The notes under the pieces are model-generated. The model saw only the letters and a program-made list of their open reading frames with translations. It was not told the DNA's origin and did no database searches. A program made the position numbers and the translations under genes. 49,778 nucleotides of DNA from Nostoc sp. FACHB-973. GTDB taxonomy: Bacteria; Cyanobacteriota; Cyanobacteriia; Cyanobacteriales; Nostocaceae. Numbering within the stretch: position 1 is the stretch's first letter; every line of letters starts with the position of its first letter. Of this stretch, positions 1-7,095 are shown piece by piece. The stretch lies in contig NZ_JACJSJ010000060.1 of the NCBI RefSeq assembly GCF_014698115.1, positions 1 to 49,778 of the forward strand, in the 5' to 3' direction.

Positions 1-125
1 GGCATGGGGCATGGGAAGAGGCAGAGGGGCAGGGGGCAAGGGGGAAAATGAAAAATTACCTCTTTCCCCTCTGCTCCCTGCTCCCTGCTCCCCTGCTCCC
101 CTGCTCCCGCGTCCCTCCGTCCCTT
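1..125. repeat. low-complexity G/C-skewed inverted repeat
   Basis: A G-rich arm (about 1-47, units like gggcatggg and ggcagaggg) faces a C-rich arm (about 62-115, repeated ctccctg and cccctgct units). Together they make an imperfect large hairpin upstream of the first gene. The same unit types recur at 5960, 7040, 43131 and 46781, so this is a dispersed minisatellite family. No coding potential is seen. Confidence 0.6.
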
Positions 126-219
126 CAGGAGTAATTGCTAGAATCGAAAGCTAAGGCCGCCCCTGGAGCTTGCCAATCCCACCATATTTTATGATGATCT
201 TGAACAAAGGCTAAAATCG

Positions 220-1098
220 ATGATCGTCTGCCCTAATTGCAATCATCCCAATCCTGACGGCGCTGTCCAGTGTGAAGCTTGTTATACGCCGTTACCAGCA
301 ACTACTCACTGTCCCAGTTGTGGGGCAACGGTGCAGGCAGATGCTGCGTTCTGTGGTCAGTGTGGCTATAACTTGCACTCAACAGGAGTTCCACATGTTC
401 ACGCCCCAGTGGCTGCAACAGTGACTCCCGATATGTCCGTGGAAGTACCGCCGTTAGTTCCACCCGATCCCCTTGTAGAACTTTTACAACCAGATGTGTT
501 GGGAATTAGCGCCTCTGGCAACTCCCATCCTCCTGTTACCTCATCTTTACCACCAACAGCGGTGGCGGCTCCCCCAGTAACTCCGCCACAGCCATCTGTT
601 ACAGAAAACAGCCCCCCAACACCACCGCCAACTGTTGCAGTTCAACCCGTGGTATCTAGCCAAGGTATTCCTACACCACCACCTTTGGAACCACCACCAC
701 AAGAGCAAGCCGAAATATCCGCACCAGCAGCACCACTAATGACAACTGCTGCGAGAACGCAATTGCAGCAGGTGAATGCCCGATTAGTCCATGTTCAAAC
801 GGATATGCTGATTGAATTGCCGCAAAATCTGTCTGTGATTCATATCGGCAAGCCCAATGACCGGATTCCTCCAGATATAGATGTTTCAGGATTTCCCAAT
901 TCAGAAATTGTCTCGCGGATTCATGCAGATATTCGCGTGGAAGGAGACGCTCACTATGTTGAAGATGTGGGAAGTTCCAATGGCACTTACATCAATAACT
1001 TGCCCCTCTTACCGGGGAACCGTCACCGCTTGCGCCCAGGCGATCGCATTAGTTTGGGCAAAGGAGACATGATGACATTCCTGTTTCAACTTGCTTAG
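220..1098 (+). CDS. double zinc-ribbon and FHA-domain protein
   Basis: The 292-residue protein begins with two zinc ribbons: CPNC/CEAC near residues 4-21 and CPSC/CGQC near residues 31-49. A long Pro/Thr/Val-rich linker (about 90-175) with no predicted fold follows. The C-terminal ~100 residues form a Forkhead-associated domain with the conserved SRIHADI and SSNGTYIN stretches that contact phosphothreonine. FHA domains read Ser/Thr-kinase signals, so a phospho-dependent scaffold in the cytosol is the likely role. Zinc-ribbon plus FHA proteins are common in cyanobacteria but their partners are mostly unknown. The gene stands alone: the next gene starts about 400 bases downstream. The domain call is secure and the process is not known. 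Confidence 0.9.
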   Translation: MIVCPNCNHPNPDGAVQCEACYTPLPATTHCPSCGATVQADAAFCGQCGYNLHSTGVPHVHAPVAATVTPDMSVEVPPLVPPDPLVELLQPDVLGISASGNSHPPVTSSLPPTAVAAPPVTPPQPSVTENSPPTPPPTVAVQPVVSSQGIPTPPPLEPPPQEQAEISAPAAPLMTTAARTQLQQVNARLVHVQTDMLIELPQNLSVIHIGKPNDRIPPDIDVSGFPNSEIVSRIHADIRVEGDAHYVEDVGSSNGTYINNLPLLPGNRHRLRPGDRISLGKGDMMTFLFQLA

Positions 1099-1501
1099 CG
1101 ATTGCCAATTTTAGATTTTGAATTTTGGATTTTGGATTGAAGAGAAAATCTAGAATCTAAAATCCAAAATTAAATGTCCTCAAATTCATCTGTGGGGAAA
1201 ATCTAAAATCGGAAGAATTCAGGAGCGGAGCTTTTGAAAGCTCCGCCGACCGTCAGAAGTTAGGAGTCATAATAGTTAAAGAACCAAGAGAACATTTAAT
1301 AAATTAATATACCAATCACGCTAAATTCCTGATTAATGAGACTTACACATCCAGTACAAAATTTAGAGGCAGTTCATGAATTGCCCCTACGATAAATCAA
1401 AGATTTCAGGTCATTTTTGCGTAAATCCTGATTAATTCTGAGTTCTGACTCCTGAGTTCTGTATTGTAATCTAAAATCTAAAATCTAAAATTGATTTATT
1501 T
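1099..1501. other. intergenic region with ttttggatt repeats
   Basis: No gene is seen. Just after the FHA gene (about 1110-1172) there is an inverted arrangement of attttggattttggatt and aatctaaaatccaaaatt motifs that could fold as a terminator-like hairpin. The motif recurs at 1466-1495, 13480-13635, 24505-24545 and 36690-36712. The segment 1436-1465 carries the gag/ttctgactcctga motif also seen at 23845, 37545 and 47640. Confidence 0.5.
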
Positions 1502-2239
1502 ATGAAGGAACCAAGAAAAAATTTTGAAACCTTGCTCACAACAGAAGCTCCGCCACTTGTAGAACGCATGGGGCTAAGGTGGCTAGTTGCAGCGGCGATC
1601 GCTACTGCTTTATTGTGGCAAGTTCCAGGAGGAGATTATATCTTATACCCATTTACAATCTTGGCAACTTGGTTTCATGAAATGGGTCACGGCTTAATGG
1701 CACTCCTATTAGGAGGACAGTTTCAGAAATTGGAAATTTTTAGCAATGGTTCCGGTGTTGCAACTTATGGCATCCGGTCATCATTGGGACCAATCGGACC
1801 AGCAATGGTAGCAGCAGCAGGACCAATGGGGCCACCTCTTGCCGGTGCAGCCTTGATTCTCGCTTCCCGCAGTTTTACAGCAGCTTCCTTGAGTTTGAAA
1901 ATTTTAGGGAGTTTTTTGTTATTTTCTACATTAATTTGGGTGCGTTCTGCGTTTGGGTTGGTGGCAATTCCTTTGTTGGGTTTAATAATTTTGGGTATTG
2001 CTCTGAGGGCACCTCGTTGGGCACAAGGGTTTAGCATTCAATTTTTGGGTGTACAAGCTTGTGTGAGTACATACCATCAACTAGATTATTTATTTAGTAG
2101 CTCTGCTGGCCCCCTTGGACTCTCAGATACAGCACAAATGCAGCGGTATTTGCTTTTACCTTACTGGTTTTGGGGTGGGTTAATGGCGATCGCATCGGGA
2201 GTAATTTTAGTCCAAAGTCTCCGCGTTGCCTATCGTTGA
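1502..2239 (+). CDS. M50B-like membrane zinc metalloprotease
   Basis: The 245-residue polytopic membrane protein has the zinc-metalloprotease motif HEMGH at residues 59-63, inside a hydrophobic stretch. A Gly/Pro/Ala-rich segment (about 95-120) and several further membrane helices follow. This matches the peptidase M50B-like family, distant relatives of site-2 proteases that cleave within the membrane. The third zinc ligand cannot be assigned with certainty by eye. The ATG has no strong Shine-Dalgarno sequence; another in-frame ATG lies 22 codons downstream. The SDR gene starts 33 bases after the stop on the same strand and may be co-transcribed, although its base composition differs. The substrate is unknown. 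Confidence 0.85.
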   Translation: MKEPRKNFETLLTTEAPPLVERMGLRWLVAAAIATALLWQVPGGDYILYPFTILATWFHEMGHGLMALLLGGQFQKLEIFSNGSGVATYGIRSSLGPIGPAMVAAAGPMGPPLAGAALILASRSFTAASLSLKILGSFLLFSTLIWVRSAFGLVAIPLLGLIILGIALRAPRWAQGFSIQFLGVQACVSTYHQLDYLFSSSAGPLGLSDTAQMQRYLLLPYWFWGGLMAIASGVILVQSLRVAYR

Positions 2240-2272
2240 GCATAATAGTATATTTAGGCTCACAACCCAATC

Positions 2273-3016
2273 ATGGCAAAAAAACTTACAGGGAAAGTTG
2301 CATTAGTCACTGGTGGCTCCCGTGGTCTAGGGGCGGCGATCGCCAAACGTCTGGCGGACGATGGCGCAGCAGTAGCCCTCACCTACACTACCTCGCCACA
2401 AAAAGCCGACGAGGTAGTGCGTGCGATCGAATCGGCAGGTGGACGAGCTTTAGCGATACGTGCTGATAGTGCCGATGTCGAAGCGGTAAAAAACGCCGTC
2501 GCCGAGACGGTGACAGCCTTTAGTCGTCTCGATATCCTCGTTAACAACGCCGGGATCGCTACCATAGCCCCCATCGACCAGTTCTCTTTGGAGGACTTTG
2601 ACCGACTCGTTGCGGTTAACATCAAGGGTGTCTTCGTGGCTACCCAAGAAGCTATCCGCCACATGGGCGAGGGTGGGCGAATTATCAACATCGGCAGCGT
2701 CAACAGTGACCTTATGCCCGTTGCTGGCGGCTCTGTCTATGCTTTGACCAAAGGTGCGATCGCTAGTTTCACGCGTGGTCTCGCCCGCGATCTCGGACCT
2801 CGCGGCATCACGGTCAACAACATCCAACCCGGTCCAGTGGACACAGATATGAACCCGGCGGACGGTCCCTTTGCCGACAGCATAAAAGGAATGATTGCCC
2901 TCCAACGCTACGGACACAGCGACGAGATTGCTGGGATGGTTTCCTATCTCGCCAGTGCCGAGGCAGGTTTCGTTACCGGCGCAAGCTTGAAGATTGACGG
3001 TGGTTTCACAGCCTAA
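2273..3016 (+). CDS. SDR-family NAD(P)-dependent oxidoreductase
   Basis: The 247-residue classical short-chain dehydrogenase has the Rossmann dinucleotide motif TGGSRGLG (residues 13-20), the NNAG structural motif (91-94), catalytic Ser142, and the Tyr156-x3-Lys160 pair. It ends in a typical GASLKIDGGF tail. Length and motif spacing fit the 3-oxoacyl-ACP-reductase-like group of about 250 residues, and its true substrate cannot be told. Codon use is clearly richer in G and C (many GCC, GAC, CTC, GTC and CGC codons) than in the genes on either side, which suggests recent acquisition by transfer. A run of gatgaggga-type repeats begins right after the stop codon. A cytosolic reductase role follows from the family. 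Confidence 0.93.
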   Translation: MAKKLTGKVALVTGGSRGLGAAIAKRLADDGAAVALTYTTSPQKADEVVRAIESAGGRALAIRADSADVEAVKNAVAETVTAFSRLDILVNNAGIATIAPIDQFSLEDFDRLVAVNIKGVFVATQEAIRHMGEGGRIINIGSVNSDLMPVAGGSVYALTKGAIASFTRGLARDLGPRGITVNNIQPGPVDTDMNPADGPFADSIKGMIALQRYGHSDEIAGMVSYLASAEAGFVTGASLKIDGGFTA

Positions 3017-3072
3017 TGGGTGGGTATGGGGATGAGGGAGATGAGGGAGATAAGGGAGATGAGGGAGATGAG
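3017..3072. repeat. short tandem repeat (gatgaggga type)
   Basis: Several tandem near-copies of a 9-base purine-rich unit (gatgaggga and variants) lie immediately downstream of the SDR stop codon. Reverse-complement units of the same family (cctcatccc) appear at 27360-27385 and in the kinase insert near 38735-38755. Confidence 0.7.
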
Positions 3073-3126
3073 AGCAGAATAAGAAATCCTAACTCCTAAC
3101 TCAGCACTCGAAATCCCCAATGCCCA

Positions 3127-3999
3127 TCATCCCTGAGTATTTTCAAACAAGACTAAGCCATACTTCTCGCCAGTGGGTAGAAAGCCAATTCCTCGATAAA
3201 CTGCTTGTGCTGCTTGGTTGTCCTGGCTTGTAAATAGGATGGCACGTTTTACTCCGTGCGATCGCACTTCTAACAACGAGCCTGCTACAACACTTTTGGC
3301 GTAGCCTTTACCCCGCAGCGCTGGCGGTGTCCATACTCCACCAATTTGGACAATATCTGGCAAGCTGGCATTAAACGCAGAGTAGGAAACTGGAGTATTT
3401 TCTGCTAGCAATATCCAATGCATAGACGTAGCTTGACGCGCTTCAATTACCTGACGGCAAGCTGGTCGTAAATTCGGAGTTTCTGTTTGTCCTAAAGCTT
3501 CGATATTATAGGCAGCGCACCATTCACTCAGTAATTCCAATTCATCTGCATGTGGTAAACGACACTGCACTTCTTTTGCTGCTAAGGCTGGAGGTATTTG
3601 CAAGTCTGCTAGCGTTAGAGAAAATAATATCTCAGACTCATCAAGTTGAGTTAGTCGGTTGCTAAGTCCCAAAACGCTTTTTGTCGCTTCAACTTGTGCT
3701 GCTGGGCCACTAATTCCAGCAATGGGGTGTCCAGATTCAGTTACTGCCACTTGCACCACCTCTGCTAAATGTACAGGGGCTTGAACTATTACCATCCCAT
3801 TCCAAAAGTGCGCTGCAACTGCCACGATAGCTTCATTTATGTAGGCAGCTATATAAGTTCCTTGAAATCTTGCGCCCTGGTCAACCAGTCCCGCAGCTCG
3901 CCAATTAGAGCGCAAAAACATTGAAGTATCCGCATGTTCCGAGAGGAAAGCTTCCAGTAATGGCTCATCTCCAGGTTGTAGGACTTTCAAGGTAGGCAC
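3127..3999 (-). CDS. GNAT-family N-acetyltransferase
   Basis: The protein has about 290 residues. The C-terminal half has the GNAT acetyl-CoA fold, with a PALRGKGYAKSVVAGSLLEV-like segment corresponding to the Q/RxxGxG/A pyrophosphate-binding loop. Beta-strand text (AILFTSQDN) and the closing VYRGIGF motif follow. The N-terminal half is more divergent, as in two-domain GNAT proteins. I prefer the GTG start at 3999: AGGAG lies six bases upstream of it. An in-frame ATG at 4020 sits inside intergenic-type gcccgatgccc repeat DNA and has no ribosome site. The gene converges on the SDR gene. The substrate is unknown. Confidence 0.88.
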   Translation of the reverse strand: MPTLKVLQPGDEPLLEAFLSEHADTSMFLRSNWRAAGLVDQGARFQGTYIAAYINEAIVAVAAHFWNGMVIVQAPVHLAEVVQVAVTESGHPIAGISGPAAQVEATKSVLGLSNRLTQLDESEILFSLTLADLQIPPALAAKEVQCRLPHADELELLSEWCAAYNIEALGQTETPNLRPACRQVIEARQATSMHWILLAENTPVSYSAFNASLPDIVQIGGVWTPPALRGKGYAKSVVAGSLLEVRSHGVKRAILFTSQDNQAAQAVYRGIGFLPTGEKYGLVLFENTQG

Positions 4000-4175
4000 A
4001 AAAAACTCCTCAGTGGGCATCGGGCATTGGGCAAAAGAGTAGAGATCCTAACTCTATTCACAAGTATCAAAGACTCATTGATTGTCTATAGCAAAAAGTA
4101 CCCTTGAGAGTACTATTCATGCCCAATAGTATATTCCATTTCATACCAATTCTAATTGTACAAAATGCAGGATTC

Positions 4176-4278
4176 ATACCATTTCACTTTTAAATTGATA
4201 CAAATACCTTGGTAGGGTAGCACAGCTGTGCTACCCTACGGTAAATCTATATTTCTCAAGATTTTCGTGAAATGGTAT
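4176..4278. repeat. 103-bp palindromic element (MITE-like)
   Basis: The ends are perfect 12-base inverted repeats, ataccatttcac at 4176-4187 and its complement at 4267-4278. The centre is a strong GC hairpin, gtagggtagcac facing gtgctaccctac. A similar design (AT-rich arms around a GC-rich hairpin) occurs at 19260, 30496 and 45065, but the end sequences differ. Confidence 0.75.
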
Positions 4279-4414
4279 CACGCATGAGATATAAAGAAAG
4301 AGTTTCTAGCTCCTGCCTCAAAAACCGTAAATTTTTACTTTATGCAAAAGAAAAAAACTGCTGTATATTTTTCGAGGCTATAGAACTATTATTTTATTTT
4401 TGAAAAGATATGTA

Positions 4415-4522
4415 GTAGCGTGTCAAGACTAAAATAGTGCATTAAAATTTTCTGAAAAATTAAATTTTAAAAACATAATCAAATTTTTATATTGCACTAT
4501 TTTAGCCTTGACACGCCACTAG
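4415..4522. repeat. inverted-repeat element, ~27-bp arms
   Basis: The left arm (about 4415-4441, containing gcgtgtcaagactaaaatag) and the right arm (about 4493-4522) are reverse complements with two mismatches. They enclose about 50 AT-rich bases with no reading frame. This has the look of a miniature inverted-repeat transposable element or of two facing transposon ends. Confidence 0.65.
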
Positions 4523-4560
4523 AAATACTTAATTCTGTTCAAAAATAAAACCGGATTCCT

Positions 4561-4654
4561 CTAGTACAGTAAGGCAGGAATAAGAAGGTGAAACACTCAA
4601 AAAATCAGTTTTTTGCTCTTAAATTCTATATTTATTCCTGCCTTCTTGTACTAG
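4561..4654. repeat. inverted-repeat element ending in ctagtaca
   Basis: The arms are ctagtaca plus aaggcaggaataa (from 4561) and the complementary segment ending at 4654. The left arm carries two extra bases (gt). The element sits eleven bases before the stop codon of the next gene on the minus strand and may serve as its transcription terminator. Confidence 0.6.
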
Positions 4655-4664
4655 TACACTACCT

Positions 4665-5048
4665 TTAGCTTATGGACTCTTCGTAAGCAGACTGAATTGT
4701 GGTCAGTAACTTTGGAATATCAAATGGTTTATGAAGAAAATAGGCGATACCTAAAGATGAGGCTAATTTCTCTAGCTCGGTGTATGACGAAATTAATACA
4801 ACTGCCAATTTGATTCTATGCAATTGCAGGTGCTGATAAACTTCGGCTCCTGTTAGTTCTGGCATCTGATAATCTAAAATCAATAAGTTTGGTTGCGATT
4901 TCAACACCTTTTCTAATGCTTCTTTGCCATCTCTTGCTTGAGTTATTTCCCAGCCTTCATCCTCAAGTACAATAGTAAGACAAACTCGACTACTTTCTTC
5001 ATCGTCTGCAATCAGTACTCTAGGTTTCGCTGAATTTTGATCTTTCAT
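4665..5048 (-). CDS. single-domain response regulator (CheY-like receiver)
   Basis: The 127-residue receiver domain has the acidic pair in LIADDEE near residues 12-14, the phospho-acceptor Asp in LILDYQMPELTG, and the conserved Lys in LHKPF. There is no output domain, so it likely passes phosphate on or works by protein contact. The start is set at the ATG at 5048, with GGAAGGAAG about eight bases upstream. The open frame continues upstream to 5156 only because it reads through a leftover histidine-kinase fragment (see 5049-5156). The cognate kinase was presumably encoded directly upstream and is now lost. Confidence 0.88.
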   Translation of the reverse strand: MKDQNSAKPRVLIADDEESSRVCLTIVLEDEGWEITQARDGKEALEKVLKSQPNLLILDYQMPELTGAEVYQHLQLHRIKLAVVLISSYTELEKLASSLGIAYFLHKPFDIPKLLTTIQSAYEESIS

Positions 5049-5156
5049 AACTACTTCCTTCCCAGTGGGAGGGTACATCAAACAAGCATTGTTGAGTAAC
5101 TCTAATACAATCCGAGTTAGGATAGCTAGGTCAGCCCCTTCTGGAGGGAGACGCAC
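5049..5156 (-). pseudogene. remnant of a histidine-kinase ATPase domain
   Basis: In frame with the downstream regulator, this 36-codon stretch reads RIVLELLNNAC followed by PPTGKEVV. That is the N-box of a HATPase_c domain, typically LLNNACKYTPPGE in cyanobacterial kinases. The rest of the kinase is missing: the fragment is cut off by the dispersed repeat at 5130-5251. I read it as the 3' relic of a kinase that once preceded the response regulator. Confidence 0.6.
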
Positions 5157-5251
5157 TCGCGTTCGGGGAAGTCAAAAGTCACGCATTCAAAAGTCAAAAG
5201 TAAGAACCCCATAAATAAATTTAGGGGCTTGTACCTTTTTCTTTCTGGTCA
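5130..5251. repeat. dispersed repeat, copy A
   Basis: The segment gtcagccccttctggag, then gacgcactcgcgttcgg, then gtcaaaagtcacgcattc, ending in ttaggggcttgtacc and tttctggtca, is found again on the same strand at 11815-12016. Copy B has about 80 extra bases in the middle. Both copies lie against broken genes, a kinase here and a transposase there. Confidence 0.8.
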
Positions 5252-5281
5252 GTAACTACAGGCGGTAACTCGGAAGGAATT

Positions 5282-5467
5282 TCAATAAAATGAGGAAATT
5301 GGCTGTCTGACTAATGATGTGCTTTTTCTAGTAAAATTTAAAGTCCTCTTGTTCATTTCTGAACTCAGGTTAGGCATCTCTTGCCAGCAGTGGCGGCAGA
5401 ACCAATAGGTTTCTTGTAAACGAATGTGACGAAGCATTTGGTTTGAACAGCAAGGGCAGTTTGTCAT
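5282..5467 (-). CDS. small zinc-ribbon protein
   Basis: The 61-residue basic protein has two CxxC knuckles, CPCC at residues 4-7 and CRHC near 24-27, separated by an aromatic stretch (QETYWF). A Ser/Arg/Lys-rich tail follows. Four cysteines at this spacing should bind one zinc ion. Proteins of this form recur in filamentous cyanobacteria near signalling genes, but no function is established. The ATG has no obvious Shine-Dalgarno sequence. It lies about 230 bases downstream of the response regulator on the same strand region, with the repeat copy between them. Confidence 0.7.
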   Translation of the reverse strand: MTNCPCCSNQMLRHIRLQETYWFCRHCWQEMPNLSSEMNKRTLNFTRKSTSLVRQPISSFY

Positions 5468-5661
5468 AAAATTGTTGTTTTATTAAAAAAGTTAAACACA
5501 AAAAAGTCATTCGCTTTTGGCTTCGCTGCCAACACCTTTAATTTATAAACAGAAAATAAAGAACTGATAAAGAAATGAAAGTAGTTAACAAGTTTTAAAA
5601 AATCTCAACAAGCACTGAATTAGCATAGGCTAGCAAGAACCGCAGGCATCGCTCATTTCCT
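5468..5661. other. intergenic, no gene seen
   Basis: AT-rich sequence upstream of the small zinc-ribbon gene. It contains no convincing reading frame or RNA gene. It probably holds that gene's promoter, but no clear -10/-35 pair can be singled out. Confidence 0.4.
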
Positions 5662-5870
5662 AAGAGGATGTTTGAAAAGTCATCTGATTGGTAGCAAAAC
5701 GTTCTAGATCCCCCTAAATCCACGCCACTTGCTCATGGAGGAAACCCCCAAAACCGCAGTGGCTCCCCTTAAAAAGGGGGACTTTGATTCCGGTTCCCAC
5801 CTTTTTAACGGGGGTTAGGGGGGATCAATAAGTGCAAAGATACAGCGAACCACTTTTCAAACAACCTCTA
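5662..5870. repeat. ~209-bp MITE-like element with aagaggatgtttgaaaagt ends
   Basis: The left end (5662-5680, aagaggatgtttgaaaagt) and the right end (about 5852-5870, acttttcaaacaacctct) are imperfect inverted repeats. Inside is a second inversion built on the cyanobacterial gatccccctaaat / ttaggggggatc motif and a ttaaaaaggggga segment. There is no reading frame. Termini plus internal palindrome suggest a non-autonomous mobile element. Confidence 0.7.
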
Positions 5871-5959
5871 AGACAACGTGAGTTCGATGAACCTCTCCCC
5901 AACCCTTCTCCGTCTCGGCTATAAATCAATACGCTTGGGTTAAGGAAATTTATTTGTTA

Positions 5960-6001
5960 AGGCAGGCAGGGGAGGCAGGGGAGGCAGGGGAGGCAGGGGG
6001 A
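5960..6001. repeat. aggcagggg nonamer tandem repeat
   Basis: Four tandem copies of aggcagggg, period 9, lie downstream of the regulator gene that ends at 6053. The same nonamer family is found intergenically at 43131 and, in frame, inside a gene at 46781. Confidence 0.85.
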
Positions 6002-6052
6002 GAGAAAAAAGCTTAACTGAACTGTATTGGGCTATAAATGATGCATTTTTGT

Positions 6053-6472
6053 TTAATCCGTTAGTAAAGTAAAATCCCAACCCAGCAGTTGAGCAACTTG
6101 AGCAGGGAGGGTAACTGGATTAAAGGGTTTGAGGATTACACCTGCAACTTGATACTGTCGCAAAATTTGCGAATCGAGCCATCGCGCTTTAGCACTGAGC
6201 AGTACTACAGGAATAGCTTGAGTTTCTGGATTATTTCTTAGTTTATTCATAAACTCAAAACTAGCCATATCACGGATTGAGATATCTAATACAATCGCAT
6301 CAGGATTATGGCGTACTGCATTCTGCAATCCTTCTAATGGAGAATCTGCTGTCACCACATCCCAACCAGCTAAATCCTTGAGGCAAAATTCTACTGTCTC
6401 ACGTACATTGAGTTCATCATCAATGAGCAATATCGTTTTGCCGATTATATTTACCTCCCCTAGCATATTCAT
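6053..6472 (-). CDS. CheY-like response regulator, divergent
   Basis: This single receiver domain has the acidic pair LLIDDE, the phospho-acceptor Asp in IVLDIS, the Ser/Thr position in VVLLSAK, and Lys in ILKPFNP. The usual MPDxDG loop after the Asp is replaced by IRDMASF, so the surface that contacts partners has diverged. It resembles the neighbouring regulator at 6587 (both have a GGW/AGWDV core and end LLGWD/LGWDD), so the two look like tandem duplicates. The start is uncertain: ATGs at 6472 and 6466 and a TTG at 6523 all lack good ribosome sites. I chose the ATG cluster because the paralogues begin close to the first strand. It is probably the last gene of the phosphorelay cluster. Confidence 0.85.
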   Translation of the reverse strand: MNMLGEVNIIGKTILLIDDELNVRETVEFCLKDLAGWDVVTADSPLEGLQNAVRHNPDAIVLDISIRDMASFEFMNKLRNNPETQAIPVVLLSAKARWLDSQILRQYQVAGVILKPFNPVTLPAQVAQLLGWDFTLLTD

Positions 6473-6586
6473 GTCATTTAATACACTTTTGCAGTGAGAT
6501 AAATTATTTTTATCTCCAAACAAAAAATATAGATTACAAAAATAAAAAACTAATAAAGATATAGGCTTTGTTACAAATCTTAAAAA

Positions 6587-6964
6587 TTAATCGTCCCACC
6601 CCAAAATTTTAGTAACTTCGTCGCAAATAGAGGTGGGTTCAAAGGGTTTGGTAATAATCCCGGCAATTCCCATTTGGGCGAAACGGGCACGATCGCTCCC
6701 TTGGACTTTCGCTGTTAACAAAATCACTGGAATCCTTTGGGTTACAGAATTTTCCTGAAGTTTTTCGTATACTGCAAAGCCGTCAATATCAGGCATAGAT
6801 ACATCAAGTAGAATGGCATCAATGGGTTTTGTCTGGGCGATTTTCAGTCCTTCTTCCCCTGATGCAGCTGTCAGGGTGTCCCATCCTCCCAAATCTTCTA
6901 AACAAGCTTGTACTAATTCGCGGATTCGTTCTTCATCATCCACAATTAACAATCTTTTAGTCAT
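6587..6964 (-). CDS. CheY/RcaF-like single-domain response regulator
   Basis: The 125-residue intact receiver has the acidic residues in LLIVDDEE (about 5-12), the phospho-acceptor in AILLDVSMPDIDG (about 50-58), Thr in VILLTAK, and Lys in IITKPFEP. It has no output domain. It lies downstream of the GAF kinase (132 bases, filled by repeats) on the same strand. In the RcaE-RcaF-RcaC relay a regulator of this size carries phosphate from the kinase to the HPT-bearing transcription factor, and that role is inferred here from order and architecture. A close relative sits at 21012. The ATG follows the heptamer repeat directly, so the ribosome site is unclear. Confidence 0.9.
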   Translation of the reverse strand: MTKRLLIVDDEERIRELVQACLEDLGGWDTLTAASGEEGLKIAQTKPIDAILLDVSMPDIDGFAVYEKLQENSVTQRIPVILLTAKVQGSDRARFAQMGIAGIITKPFEPTSICDEVTKILGWDD

Positions 6965-7033
6965 TTGTCATTAGTCATTGGTCATTGGTCATTAGTCATT
7001 GGTCATTTGTCATTAGTCATTGGTCATTGGTCA
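6965..7033. repeat. tcattgg/tcattag heptamer tandem repeat
   Basis: Nine or more tandem heptamers of the form tcattRg fill the gap between the kinase and response-regulator genes. The unit resembles the TTGTCAT class of short tandemly repeated repetitive (STRR) sequences described in Nostoc and Anabaena. Its position directly before the regulator's start codon means it lies in that gene's leader. Confidence 0.85.
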
Positions 7034-7039
7034 ATTATT

Positions 7040-7095
7040 CTTTCTTCTCCTGCCTCCCCTGCCTCCCCTGCTCCTCTGCTTCCCCTGCCCCCTGC
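7040..7095. repeat. C-rich minisatellite abutting a stop codon
   Basis: Units such as ctgcctcccctgc run right up to the stop codon (7096-7098) of the GAF kinase. On the coding strand this is the G-rich ggcagggg family seen at 5960 and 46781. Confidence 0.75.

Noticed and set aside
6961..7033. Regular tcattgg repeats as a CRISPR-like array or OmpR-type operator
   Set aside because: The units are contiguous heptamers with no spacers. They match the STRR type. An operator role cannot be told from this, and no TTGCACA L-box is present.
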